Assembly (NCBI GenBank): GCA_037044905.1
Contig: JBAOKB010000081.1
Coordinates: 1 to 59,298 of the forward strand
Length of the DNA stretch: 59,298 nt
DNA from: Hortaea werneckii
Lineage: Eukaryota > Ascomycota > Dothideomycetes > Mycosphaerellales > Teratosphaeriaceae
Reading direction: 5' to 3'
Each line of letters opens with the position of its first letter. Position 1 is the stretch's first letter. The notes below the pieces were generated by a model. That model ran no database searches and was not told the origin of the DNA. It was given only the letters and a program-made list of their open reading frames with translations. The position numbers and the translations under genes were made by a program. Of the stretch, positions 20,424 through 31,677 are shown in pieces.

Positions 20424-21077
20424 TTAGTCGAATGGGTTGGTGCGGGTGCCCCACCAGGTCATGAACATGGAGAGGCCGACGGTCTCGAAGACGCGGGCGA
20501 GGGCGCCGACGGCGACGGTGTCAAGCGGGCGCTTCTCGGTGAAGATCTGGGCGATGAACTGCAGAATCCAATGTTAGTATCTGCTTGCGAAGTGGATGCG
20601 ATAAGGTAGAACGTACCGATGGAGCCGAGCTAGCCATGAAGATCAGACCGCCCATGTAGGCAGCGCCCTTGTAGCTGAGGGTGCCGGTGGCGTTGAGCAG
20701 AGCACCGACGCCGTACGACTGGACGCCGGAGCCGATGAGGGAGGTACCCCAGGCGGCGGCGGCGGAAGCAGCCTCCTTGCTCTTGAAGAACTCCTCCTTG
20801 GTGTTGGCGGCCTGGGCCTGACGGTAGGTGTCGCCGAAGACGGGGCCGAGGACGGCAAGGGAGATGGCGTGGTTGTAGACCGTGCCGAGGGCGACGGCGG
20901 ACGGCTTAACCGGTGGGAGGTCTGTTTGATGGATGGGAGTGGTTAGTATTCTTCCGTCGCATTTGATCCTATGTACGGTGGACTTGGGTAAACAAGCCCC
21001 GCCCTGCTGCAGCTTACGGGCGCCTACAGCGCATGGGGGTTTCGGATGAAGGTAGACGTACAGTGCAAAGTGGCCAT
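20424..21077 (-). CDS. Small multi-helix membrane protein, DUF1761-like (tentative)
   Basis: Three exons (21077-21062, 20921-20617, 20558-20424) give 151 residues starting MATLHYLPPVKPSAVAL. Introns are 140 and 58 bp with good borders. Three or four moderately hydrophobic helices alternate with short loops: VYNHAISLAVLGPVFG, AAWGTSLIGSGVQSYGVGALL, YMGGLIFMASSAP and VFETVGLSMFMTWW. The pattern and length fit small fungal membrane proteins that I believe fall in DUF1761. Function is unknown. The alternative is another small fungal membrane family. The spliced gene model itself is strong because exon 3 ends cleanly at TNPFD and stop. Confidence 0.7.
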
Positions 21078-21612
21078 TTTGGTGGTGATGGAGGTTGTAG
21101 TTTAGATGTCGAGGATGGTTGATGTGGTGGAGGTTGGTTGATTGGGAGTATACAGGAAACAAGGAGGATGGTGGAAGATGGTTTTGAGGGCGGGAAGGTG
21201 ACGTTCCCTTACGCCGCAGATGCGTCATTGGCCCAAGCTCCAAACAAGCCACAATCGCGATCAGCTGGCGTAGACGCGTGCAGCCAGCCAGCCAGCCAGC
21301 TTGAGCCAGCCAGGCCTGGTCCCAGGTCCACGATTGCGGCATGCACGTGTAAAAGCATCATCAGATCTACATAAAGACCGGCTTAATGCCTACCTAGATA
21401 GATATACGAGACAATAGTTGGAGAGCGAATCCACTCATGCCACTATCTTCCTTCCCTACCACTACTCAATAATTTGATCGTAACGTATGCAAAACGTACC
21501 GCATAGAATCTCCAGCCATTGTTGGGGAACATATCATTTATTTATACCCCGACCAAACATTTCAGAACCCCATCATAGCAATCGTACCCAACCCGTTTCC
21601 AATTCAATAACC
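21078..21612. other. Upstream region with (CCAG)n microsatellite
   Basis: This contains the promoter of the 21077 gene and the 3' region of the kinase gene. A (CCAG)n tract of about five units lies at 21279-21300. Nothing else is recognised. Confidence 0.5.
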
Positions 21613-22478
21613 CTACGCATCCCTCTCCCTCTCAATCCCCTGCACCTCAGGCGCCCACTGCCCATCCTCCCGCGAAGCAATCACCTCATGAACCTGCAAC
21701 CGACCCTCAACAATCTGCCTCCCATTTACCAGATCGTTCTCCTCCGCGCGGCGCGCCGCGCTCTCCTCATCGGGGGAGATCCCACTCGCAACATGGCGTT
21801 TCACTAACCGCTCCTTAGCCTTCTGCTCGGGCACCTCGACAAACCACAGCTCGTCCATCAACAGCGCCGCGTCCTTCCACTCCGGCGCACCTGTGCCGAG
21901 CGAGAGGTACAGACCCTCCATGACCACGATCCGCGACGACGCCGCAATAGGGATATCGTTCGCAACGGGATCCTTAACCGCATGGTCGAAGCTCGGCGCG
22001 TAGAGGGTGCCCGTCTCGGGACAGATAGGCTCGCGGAGCTTGCGGACCAGTTGCAAGAAAGCCGGGGCGTCGAAAGTGAAGGCGGCGCCGCGACGGGCGT
22101 GCGCTGTACTCGGGTCCGGCATGGCGTCCAGCTGGGCGCGCGTCAGGTGGTAGCCGTCCATGGGCAGGAAGGTGGCGATGCCGGGCTCAGAGGCCAGGCC
22201 GGGCGAGCTCTCGCGCCAGAGGGCGTTGAGGCGGGCGACGACTTTGGCGGCGAGGGTGGTTTTGCCTGCTCATGAAGAAGAAGGAGCCGGTATGAGCGTA
22301 TGGCCAAATTCGATGTGTGTAGGCATGTTGGGGTGTGTGTCGAGTTCTTGAGGACGTGATTCTTATTCGTACCTGATCCCGGGATACCGCTCACAGCGAT
22401 CAGAAGCCGTTTGCTTTTCGGCGTATCTTGGAATTGGAACCATGCCTTCTTCACGAGCCGATCGACCTGTTCCTCCAT
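21613..22478 (-). CDS. Uridine kinase/phosphoribulokinase-family P-loop kinase
   Basis: Two exons (22478-22373 and 22265-21613) give 252 residues. The Walker A motif GIPGSGKTT (31-39) is split by the 106-bp intron inside Gly36. MDGYHLTRAQLD follows the second strand, as in the uridine kinase/pantothenate kinase fold, and RRGAAFTFDAP and VVMEGLYLSL (Walker-B-like) are typical of the fungal Yfh7-like branch. It probably phosphorylates a small substrate such as a nucleoside or vitamin, but the substrate is not established. The basic RLVKRH segment corresponds to the lid. Length fits the family. I assign no symbol because the Yfh7 orthology is only an impression. Confidence 0.8.
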
Positions 22479-23154
22479 GGTTGCAGAAGGTGCTTTGCAA
22501 GAGGGGCAGAGGCAACAACGTGCGGTATTGAGGACATCTTTCGCGAGAGCACTGCTGGGAGGGAGGGTGGGTGGACAGTCGCCCGTATCGAGACGGCTAG
22601 GCTGATCCGCCGCCGGTTTGCTTTTTTGATGGAGCCCTCTGCCCCGCGGTGATGCAACACTACTGGGGAAAGTTGCGAGCTGGGAAGCTGAGAGCTGTGA
22701 GATAAGCGCTAGTCTTATCTGCACGTGGTCTGAACTCTGACCCCTCACAGAGGTGGAAGATAACGACAGCGCTCCTTACAGCCTGGGAACAGACAACCTT
22801 AACACGAGATCCTATCGCTCCCTACATTGAGGAACTATGATTTTGACAAAAAAGGTTACCGAGTCTACTACGCAGTGAGACAGTCCTGACTAAATAAACG
22901 ATTGGTCTATATAGAACATGTAACAAGTACAACCAGGCATCCCATTATTCTGTGCAATTTAAAAGAAAACAGCGAAACCAAAGAGCCAAACCCATCATTC
23001 TTCCCCGTTTTCCTTCCAAAGGGGGTTTCCGTGTGGTATCCTCATCAAATCTTTCAAAAACGCCCAGTTTCCCATGCATGACAGAAGGAAGAAAAGAAAT
23101 TCTTGCGCATCAACGTGGCCACGTTAAAGAAATAGCCCCTTCCCATGTGACAAT
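22479..23154. other. Intergenic, no gene seen
   Basis: This contains the kinase promoter and the 3' region of the ribonucleotide reductase gene. The stretch 22860-22980 is A/T-rich. No other feature is recognised. Confidence 0.5.
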
Positions 23155-26114
23155 TTAACCAGAGCACATGACACAAGACTCTGGGTTCTCGATAGAGCAA
23201 GCCAGTACCGCGTCGGCGTAGATGTCGCCTTCACGATCCTTGCTGCTCTCGTCCTTGTCTTCGGCCTGGTTGTTCTTCTTCGGCATGGCAGGCTCCGGCA
23301 ACTCCTCACCCTTAGGAGCAGGGCCATTGCTGCCATCGGCGGCAAGAACCTCCGGCGAGTCACCGTCCTCCAGATCAGCTGGGAAGGGCGGGTTCTCGAC
23401 TGCTGAAGTGGTGCGCTCGAACTTCTTGCGCGGCTTTGGCTGGGGTGCCGAGTCGTCGGCTTGCTCAGGCGGCGGAGTCTGAGCGGGCGTCACGACATCC
23501 TTAGGGACACCGTTTGCCTTGGTCTGGTACATGGCCTGGGGAGCAGCGTTCTGCGTCTGGGACGGCGGCGGCGTCGACACCGCGTTGTAGCCACCTGTAA
23601 GGTTACGCCTCTTGTTGCCGCCCGATTTACCGGTGTTGGTGTCGGCGACCTTGAGCATCTCTTGGTCGACCGTGAATTGAATGGGCGCAGAAGCGGCCAT
23701 GGTGCGCAGGTAGTACATTCCCGTCTTGAGACCGAGCTTCCAGCCCGTGAAGTGCATGGACGTGATCTTGCCCATTGTTGGCTCTTTCATGTGGATGTTC
23801 AGAGATTGCGACTGGTCAATGAAAGCACCACGGTCCGCAGCCATCTGAACGATCTGTCGCTGACTGATCTCCCAGACAGTCTTGTACAGAGCCTTGAGGT
23901 CGTCAGGAATGTTCGGGATGCGTTGCACGGATCCGCCCTCTGCGATGATGCGGTTCTTCATGTTGTCACTCCAGAGATCGCGGTCGACAAGATCCTTCAG
24001 CAGCCATGGGTTGACCACCTGGAACTCGCCGGCAAGCACACGACGGGAGTAGATGTTGGAAGTGTAAGGCTCAAAGCACTCGTTGAAGCCCATGATCTGC
24101 GAGGTGGAGGCGGTCGGCATGGGTGCGAGGAGAAGAGAGTTTCGCACACCGTGCTGAGCAATCTTCGCCTTGAGCGAGTCCCAGTCCCACAGATCAGTCG
24201 GGGTCACACCCCACATGTCGTATTGCAGCTCTCCCTTGGAGACGGGGGAGCCTGGGTAGGTCTCGTAAGGGCCAAGCTCAGCAGCGATCTCGCAAGAAGA
24301 TTCCAGTGCAGCGTGATACATGGTCTCGAAAATCTGAATGTTCAGCTGGCGAGCCTCGGGCGAGTCAAAAGGCATGCGGAGGGCGAGGAAGGCATCAGCC
24401 AAACCACTGACACCAAGGCCAATAGGTCTGTGACGGAAGTTGCTCTTGCTGGCCTCAGGCACTGGGTAGGCGTTGATGTTGATGATCTTGTTCAGGTTGC
24501 GAGTTACGACCTTCGTGACTTCGTGCAGCTTCTTGAAGTCGTAAGTCTCGTTCTGAATGTCAACAAATGTCGGCAAAGCGAGCGAGGCCAAGTTACAGAC
24601 GGCAACCTCGTCTGGAGCGGTGTACTCCATGATCTCAGTGCAGAGGTTGGAGCTACGGATCGTGCCAAGGTTCTTCTGGTTGCTCTTGCGGTTGGCGGCA
24701 TCTTTGTAGCAGATGAACGGGTTGCCGGTCTCGGTTTGAGCTTCGAGGATGGCGTACCACAACTTCTGGGCACGCACAGTCTCACGGCCCTTGCCTTCCT
24801 TCTCGTACTTCTCGTAAAGAGCCTCAAACTCTTCACCATACACGTCGGCGAGTCCTGGACATTCGTTCGGGCACATAAGAGTCCAAGTGCCGTTCTCCTC
24901 AACACGCTTCATGAAAAGGTCTGGCACCCAGAGAGCGTAGAAAAGGTCGCGAGCACGCACCTCCTCCTTGCCGTGGTTCTTGCGAAGATCAAGGAAAGCG
25001 AAGACGTCGGCGTGCCAAGGCTCGAGGTAAATGGCAAAAGCGCCCGGACGCTTGTTGCCACCCTGGTCCACGTAGCGGGCGGTGTTGTTGTAAACGCGGA
25101 GCATAGGCACCAGACCGTTGGATGTGCCGTTGGTACCGCCGATGTAAGAGCCAGTGGCACGGATGCGGTGGACGTTAAGACCGATACCACCAGCGTTCTT
25201 GGAGATCATAGCGCAGGTCTTGAGGGTGTCGTAGATGCCGTCAATGCTGTCATCCTTCATGTCGATCAGGAAGCATGACGCAAGCTGAGCAGCTGGCGTT
25301 CCAGCCATGAACAGAGTAGGAGAGGCGTGCGTGAAGTACTTGTTGCTCATCAAGTTGTAAGTCTCGATGGCTGCCTCAATGTCCTCCCCGTGGATGCCAA
25401 CTGCGACACGCATAATCATGTGCTGTGGTCTCTCGGCAACCTTGCCGTCAATGCGGAGCAGGTATGATCTCTCGAGAGTCTTGAAGCCGAAGTATTGGTA
25501 GTTGAAGTCGCGGTCGTAAACAATAGCACTATTAAGTTCATCCGCATGCTTCATCACAGTGTTGTACGTTTCATCCGAGATCATCGGGGCCGGCTTGCCT
25601 GTTCTCGGGTTCACGTAGTGGTAAAGGTCGGAGATGACAGATGACCATTGCTTCTTGGTCTGTTTGTGGAGGTTGGAGACGGCGATACGCGCGGCGAGGA
25701 TGGCGTAGTCGGGATGGGTGACGGTCATGTATGCAGCTGTCTCAGCCGCCTAGAGTCGCATAATAGGTTAGCAACAAATCTTTGGACGCGTGAGGGATAA
25801 TTCATACCAGGTCATCAAGCTGGATAGTGGTGACACCCTGGTAGACACCAGAAATGGTCTTCATGGTGATGGCGGCGGGGTCAACGTGGTCTGGGTCGAG
25901 GCCATAACATAATCTAGACACGCGGGCTGTGATCTTGTCGAACTGGACGCGCTCCTTGCGGCCATCTGCGAGACGCGTTAGCCACTATACGCGGGTCGCG
26001 TCGAGATTGGACGAAGACGGCCGCGTTGGCAAGACGGTGGCAAGGCACGCCGTCTTCCTTGTGTGCCGTCGTGTCGTCCAGTGATGGATACATACCGCGT
26101 TTGAAGACGTACAT
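23155..26114 (-). CDS. RNR1: Ribonucleoside-diphosphate reductase large subunit
   Basis: Three exons (26114-26096, 25965-25808, 25749-23155) give 923 residues. It makes dNTP precursors by reducing NDPs with the small subunit. The N-terminal ATP-cone begins MYVFKRDGRKERVQFDKI. The barrel has ASCFLIDMKDDSIDGI, with the first redox cysteine, and NLCTEIMEY, with the catalytic N-x-C-x-E triad. YNNTARYVDQGGNKRPGAF binds the specificity effector. A disordered extension of about 130 residues leads to the C-terminal redox tail ESCVMCSG, whose C-x-x-C pair re-reduces the active site. All catalytic residues are visible. The first exon is only 19 bases. Upstream MCB-type sites suggest cell-cycle control. 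Confidence 0.96.
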
Positions 26115-26346
26115 CGTCGGCCTGAACGGCGAGGTCGTGGCCTCGGGTTGGGTGTGGGACGGTTTGGGGTCGACGAGGAGACGGTCGAGCAAATCTCTGC
26201 TGTGTGGTATTCAATTCGCGGAGTGCCACTAGGTTCCTGCTGCTTAAGCGTGGTCGGCAGCACAAGGAAGCAGAGAGATGGAAAAGATGATGATGTCGTG
26301 AGTGAAGAGAGAGCAGACACGGTGGAGGTGCAGACAGGCGCGCTGC

Positions 26347-26420
26347 TATATAAGGACGAGGGAGTCGGGCAGGTGGCAGGATCGGGACGCGCTGAGAAAC
26401 AAAACGCGACTTTGGCGCGT
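26347..26420 (-). promoter_or_regulatory. Putative RNR1 promoter: TATA box plus MCB-like cluster
   Basis: On the plus strand TATATAA at 26347-26353 reads TTATATA toward RNR1, followed by a CT-rich leader. Immediately upstream are three ACGCG/CGCGT cores at 26387-26391, 26404-26408 and 26416-26420. Such MluI-box cores bind MBF-type factors in yeasts and control S-phase genes including ribonucleotide reductase. The role here is inferred from position and sequence only. Confidence 0.55.
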
Positions 26421-27543
26421 CACTTTGTAATTAGACGTTAGCGTGCTCCGGCACCTCCGAAATCGCCGAGGCCACAAAATCTCCATCTTCCACGAGCCGC
26501 AATTCGAATTCTCTCCGTAATGACATCCCTCCATGTTTTTGCCCCTCCGCTCGGGCGTCGAGATACTGTCTTGGAATTGAATGCACAATGGCGTTTGACC
26601 AAGATCCGAGAATCTACGTACCTAGCTTGTAGTACGAGCGAAGTGAGAGCGACGCCTTCGGAGAGAGTGGTTAGACACCTCAATCCGCGGTGACATGGTG
26701 GGATGGAGTGCACTTTGAAAGCATTTGCAGTGGACAAAGAACTCAGGAATCGGTTGAAGGAACAAGGACATGGCTCTTTCGAAGACTCGGCGATCTCTAT
26801 CTGCCCTACGGTCACGAGTTCAATCTGTAGCCTAAATCGAGCCCAACGGTCTCACTTAAAGCCAGAGACCATCTCACTTCGTGTTGCAGTGTCCGAGCTA
26901 TGCTATGAGGACTTTGCGTCAATTTGATGAGAGACAGACCATATTCGCGAATGATTGTTGATAGCTCAGGTATGAGTGGTCATAATATACTGCACTACTT
27001 GCTTCAAATCCTGCTATGCTCGCTTGGGGAGGCTTTGCACATCGAAGTCTTCTCCATACGTCCCGCCATACCTCATGCTGTGCCCAATGCCCGTCGTCAA
27101 AAGAAGAAACAAACACTTGAGCAGTCATAGCGTTGTATGGACACTGCGGAGCTTCATCGTGCCAAGTCGCGTCCTAGCTTGTTCAGGGCTCGTATGTGAT
27201 CTTTATAATCTCTTTGGTGCTCCCGCCAGCGAAGGCCGATCTGAAGGCGATATTGCAGATGCATGGGCTTGCTGTCTTCCAACAGCCCCAACTTGCCTCG
27301 CTGTGTACTCTTTGACCAGCTGGACTGTTGCGCTTTTTCTCAGCCGTAAGAACAGGCACCAGCTAGCATGAGCTGAAGCCGTGTCTTATCACTTCGGCCA
27401 ATCCAGATGGCCATCTCACCTCTACTTCGCAGTAGATGGCTTTGCTTATACAGTGCAATGTGATCCAGAGACTCCAATGAGCCAGCTCTCCGATGTCATG
27501 GCCACGCGAGTGGTTTCAGGTCCAACTGTAATGTTCACCAAGC
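26421..27543. other. Intergenic, no gene seen
   Basis: This 1.1-kb region between RNR1 and GET1 has many stop codons in all frames. The longest frames (26438-26815 minus, 26976-27371 plus) have no coding bias or recognisable domain. Confidence 0.55.
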
Positions 27544-28267
27544 TCAAAGCTCCTTCTTCCCAACGTTTGCGCTCCTTGCATCCATCTTAAGCGGCTCACC
27601 CTTATTGCTACCCTCGACGACTTTGCCCTGACGCAACGTCAAGCTTGCCCTGACCGCTTCAGATACCAATCCAATAACACACGCACAGGCGATTGCCCAG
27701 ACATTGACAGAAATGCTGCCGATTGGCGCCCTGGGGAAACTGAGCACCCATTCGACGGGGTAGGGTACCCAGTACTGCGGGAGGTAGAACATGGGTTGCT
27801 TGCTGTAATAGGCATTGCACAGGAACTGTAACCCCTGCGTGCCTAGCCAGCGGAGGGCGGAAATGGATTTGTCGAACGTCGCGCGGAAGTTTTGGATGCC
27901 CTTGGCTGATGAGGCGGTCTGTTAGCTCCTGGACGGCACAAGCTTGACGGAGCAGGGGTTATTGATGGGCTGGCCAACCGAAGCTGTACGTACCTTTCTC
28001 TTCGTATTTCGCTTTAGCCTTATCATGCTCCCTCCTCAACCGCGCCCATTTGGCGAAATCGTCCTGTGCCGATGTCGCGCTCATTTCGCGGTGTAGTCTG
28101 ACCACCTCTTTCTTGAGACGAACTGTTTCCTGGGCATCGCTGCTTTGTGGAGTCGGCAATTTGGTGTAGAGTTGCCAAAGAAGCTCTGTGATGGTCTGCG
28201 GGAAAAGCGTGTTCAAGGCGTGGATCAGGAGCTGGAGGCAGAACGTGATGAGTAGCACGGAAGGCAT
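27544..28267 (-). CDS. GET1: Get1, tail-anchored protein insertion factor (WRB/CHD5 family)
   Basis: Two exons (28267-27994 and 27905-27544) give 211 residues. The protein is the ER receptor subunit that, with Get2, accepts tail-anchored proteins from Get3. Transmembrane segment 1 is residues 1-22 (MPSVLLITFCLQLLIHALN). A cytosolic coiled coil from about 45 to 95 has VRLKKEVVRLHREM and SAQDDFAKWARLRREHDK, the Get3-binding module of the family. QPMFYLPQYWVPYPVEWVLSFPRAP and the last hydrophobic segments form TM2 and TM3. An in-frame upstream start at 28297 would add 10 residues, but the 28267 start matches the family. The tail is hydrophilic. Confidence 0.92.
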
Positions 28268-28544
28268 GGTTGCAGTATCCAAAGGCGACCTTCCCAAGCT
28301 GAGTGCGCGACTGGTGGGAAGACCGCGAGGCGTAAGTCAATAATAGCCGAGAGTGAGTGTAGATGTGGCAGGATTTAGTTAGGTCTGGACTAGAAGGGGA
28401 GGCGCGCCGGAGTGACGTTTCTGCTGCCCCGCGACCCACTTGCACGTGGGATTCAATGTCGTGAACTTCACGCCCCGTGTCAACTGATCACTTCTCGAGA
28501 AACGCTGCCAGTACAAGATTTGAAACGACATTTCTGCTGCAACC
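28268..28544. promoter_or_regulatory. Divergent GET1/ECT1 promoter with CACGTG
   Basis: Only 277 bp separate the two divergent start codons. A palindromic E-box CACGTG lies at 28443-28448, about 97 bp upstream of the ECT1 start. In yeast, bHLH factors acting on E-boxes regulate phospholipid genes. The link here is inference. Confidence 0.4.
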
Positions 28545-30056
28545 ATGTCCCCAACTCATGATCCGGAGGCTGGATGTCTCGTCCCTGAACCAGGGAACTG
28601 GCCGGTTCCTCCCCAGGATGATCAGGAGATCCTGGAGGACAGGTTATGGATTGATGGTTCGTCAAAACTAATATTGCCCTCCTGTTCACACAAGCGCTGA
28701 TGTTCTTGTCGTGCTCCAGGCTGCTTTGACTTTTTCCACCATGGCCATGCCGGCGTTATGCTTCAATCACGCCGTCTCGGAAATCAGCTTGTCGTTGGGC
28801 TGCACAACGACGAGGACATTGCCGCTAACAAAGGGCCTACTGTGATGAGCCTAGCCGAGCGAGTAGCAGCAGTAGAGGCTTGTAGATTCAGTACGAAGTG
28901 CGTGCCGCATGCCCCCTATGTAACAAGCCAACCCTGGATCAGCCACTACGGATGTCAATATGTCACGCATGGCGACGACATCACTTCCGATGCAGACGGG
29001 AATGATTGCTACCGCTTCGTGAAGAAGGCCGGTCGGATGAAAATCGTTCCCAGAACCCCTGGCATCTCAACTACGGACCTGGTGGGGAGAATGCTGCTCT
29101 GTACGAAAGACCACTTCATTCACAGTCTTACCGACTCCATAGCTGGGACCGAAGGCAATGGTAGCAATGATGAGAGGCGCTCAAGGGGGGCTGAGATGGA
29201 AAAAAGATTCCGAGAATATGCTGCTGCACCCAACGGCAAGGATCCGTATGTAAGCGTTTACAGCTTCCAGCCTCAACACCCTGAACAGACTGGTAGTACC
29301 AGCACCGATGGCAACAGCAAACTTCAAGATCTCGGCGAAGGGACTTTCAAGTCTTTGGTACCTGGCCACGGACCACGACCAGGCCAGCGCATAGTCTACG
29401 TCGATGGCGGGTTCGACCTCTTCTCGTCTGGTCATATTGCATTTCTACGCACAGTGACGGAGATGGAACACGAGATTGCCAGCAATCGAGGTTGGTACGC
29501 AGCCGCTGAAGTCAAACAGCGACTCGATGCCTATGGCGAGGACTACCCGTCCGCATACGTGATCGCGGGTATCCACAGTGACGAGGTCGTCAACCACCAC
29601 AAAGGCATCAACTACCCCATCATGAACATCTTCGAACGCGGACTCTGCGTGACACAGTGCCGCTACATCCATGCTGTCGCATTTGGGGCCCCATACGTCC
29701 CTACCAAAGCTTATCTGCACTCGCTTCCAGGTCTTTCAGAGGCCGGCAAGCAGCTCCCCGATGCGGTATACCATGGGCAAACTTCCTTCATGCCCCCCAT
29801 CAATCCCGCAGAACCAGACCCATACAAGGACGCCAAGGACCTAGGGATCTTCGTCGAGGCGCCGGAGCATGAGTTTCAAGGCGTAAATGCGGCACAGATC
29901 GTGAAGCGTATCCTTGACCGACGAGCGGAGTATGAAGAGCGACAGAAGAGGAAAGGGATGAAGGGCGTGGGAGAAGGTGCTCTAAGGAGAGAGGAGATGG
30001 AGAAAGAAGCCGAGGCTGAGAGAGAAAGGCGAGCGAGAAATATGGAGCCACAGTAG
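28545..30056 (+). CDS. ECT1: Ethanolamine-phosphate cytidylyltransferase
   Basis: Two exons (28545-28656 and 28720-30056) give 482 residues. The enzyme makes CDP-ethanolamine for phosphatidylethanolamine synthesis (Kennedy pathway). There are two cytidylyltransferase domains. The first has H44-x-G46-H47 (DFFHHGHAG), then GLHNDEDI, PYVTSQPWI and the RTPGISTT nucleotide motif near residue 145. The second begins VYVDGGFDLFSSGHIAFL, where Ser replaces the first His of HxGH, so by family knowledge the N-terminal site is the catalytic one. VIAGIHSDEVVNHHKG and YPIMNIFERGL follow. The C-terminus is a charged helix rich in Arg and Glu. The intron splits Gly38 just before the first catalytic strand. 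Confidence 0.94.
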
Positions 30057-30344
30057 GGAGCTCAGAGCAGCAACATGCTAACTAGAGGGTCAAAGAAGAA
30101 CTAGGCGGTGGGAGCGATCCATCCTGGAGACAATATTCTCAGACAAGGGCAAGAGGATTTGAGATTTTCAAGCGAGGTGTATTACGCTGCGTTGATATGC
30201 TTTAACAGAGATACCCCCATACAGGCGCTTTCTTCAACAAGCACGCGCAACCAAAAGATTTCTACACACAATGCACAAGACAATTTCACAGTTTCTTCGA
30301 CATTTCTTAAGCTGACTGCGCCGTCATCCTTCCGCTAGACACAG

Positions 30345-30622
30345 CTAGATTCCGTGGCTTAGATACATGGTGCAAGGCGACACAAATTTCCGGAAGACAT
30401 CGTGCCGGAGCTCGTCCCGCCAGATCCAGGAGTACTTCTGCTCCAGGCCCCGGCCGTTCATTGACGTGCAGGGGAGGAGTTGGGCGAGGTGTTCGCAGGG
30501 GGAGAGGGGCTACGAGGATGAAGGGGTGGGAATAGGCGTGGTCTTCGAGCTGGAGGTGCGCGATGGAGGTAGTGGGGATGGCGGCTTTGGGTGGGAGGCG
30601 GACGATTAGGCGGACAAGTCCT
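30345..30622 (-). pseudogene. Frameshifted coding relic, family not recognised
   Basis: On the minus strand one frame is open from about 30622 to the C5 run (plus-strand G5 at 30498-30502) and contains IAHLQLEDHAYSHPF. A second frame, shifted by one base, continues from the same run to a stop at 30345 and contains MNGRGLEQKYSWIWRDEL. Both halves have strongly C/G-ending codons, as in neighbouring real genes, while the outer flanks do not. No start codon or splice sites join them convincingly. It looks like the C-terminal remnant of a protein gene broken by a one-base change, or an assembly error in a functional gene. A short intron is a less likely alternative. Confidence 0.45.
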
Positions 30623-31677
30623 TATGGTGTGTGGTGCGGCCGGAGGGTTCCAGATGAGAGTTGTGGCTGCTTGTGGTGTTGGCAGGCACGACGTTTTAGC
30701 TGGTCTCTAGTTGGGGTTTGATCGGACGCGAGAGTGTCAAAGTTAGGGATGCAGAGGCAGCTGAGATAGTGGCTGCAGATGCTCAAGTAATTTGTGATGC
30801 AGTAGACGACATCCTGGAGGGAATGATGTGCGTCGAAGAGACAACTCCAGGATTGCTCAAGTCGTCTCGAATCGAGGCATGCTGCTCAATATCTTCATTA
30901 TCGCACGTATTATCAGCATGTCAGTCGTTGCTTGCGGATCCAGTGGGACGACGATGTCCGTAGTGCCGATCAAGAGAAAATAGAAAACAGAGGCCTATAA
31001 GCAGGTTGAGAGACCTTCATGATGCTGCCGAGGGGCTCTGGATCTATCTTCAAACATATTGCCCCATTGGTGAGGATGTAGCGATAAGATTGAAACAATG
31101 TCAAAGCTAGAGGCAGGACGCAACCGCTTGCTCAAGCGACTTCTATAGCATCGCTTCAGCGAATTCGCAACTGAGGATGGCAGACTGGTCTTGCAAGGTC
31201 AAAAGAATCATCGATGTCGACACAAAACTGATGCTTATTCAGTACTCAGGAAGGCAATATTAATAGCATGTTCTCTCCTTTTCCGCTGATGTTTCGAGAC
31301 ACGGGATCACTCACGCCCAAAGCCCGCCCATCCTGAACAACTCTGTAGTTTACGAAAAGGCACAAGAGACTCTCCATGGATGTTTCTGGAATGTTGTCAG
31401 TCGGATATCGTCGGCCAAATGCCTAGAAAAGCGACGAAGGTCTGTAGGATCGCAGCGTGTATTGAATACTTTACCTCAGAAGCAAACTTGGATGACCGAT
31501 CGCTTCCTAATATGAAAGAGTTCCTGCTGCATTAAGCAAATGACACAGTCATTGCCTGCCAAAGATCGAGTTCGTCCCGTTTTCTCATTTGTGAAGAGGA
31601 TGAATAGTAGCAAAGTACAAGATGCAGCTGTACAAGAAAAAGGTATCTTACAGACTCCCACCCCAACCCTTTCTCTT
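30623..31677. other. Intergenic, no gene seen
   Basis: This is the convergent region between ECT1 and the mitochondrial L24 gene, beyond the relic. It is A/T-richer than its neighbours, with stops in all frames. No RNA gene is recognised. Confidence 0.55.

Noticed and set aside
23461..25278. 605-residue open frame antisense to RNR1
   Set aside because: It is a shadow of the highly biased RNR1 codons on the other strand. RNR1 is unmistakable and the antisense product has no recognisable domain.
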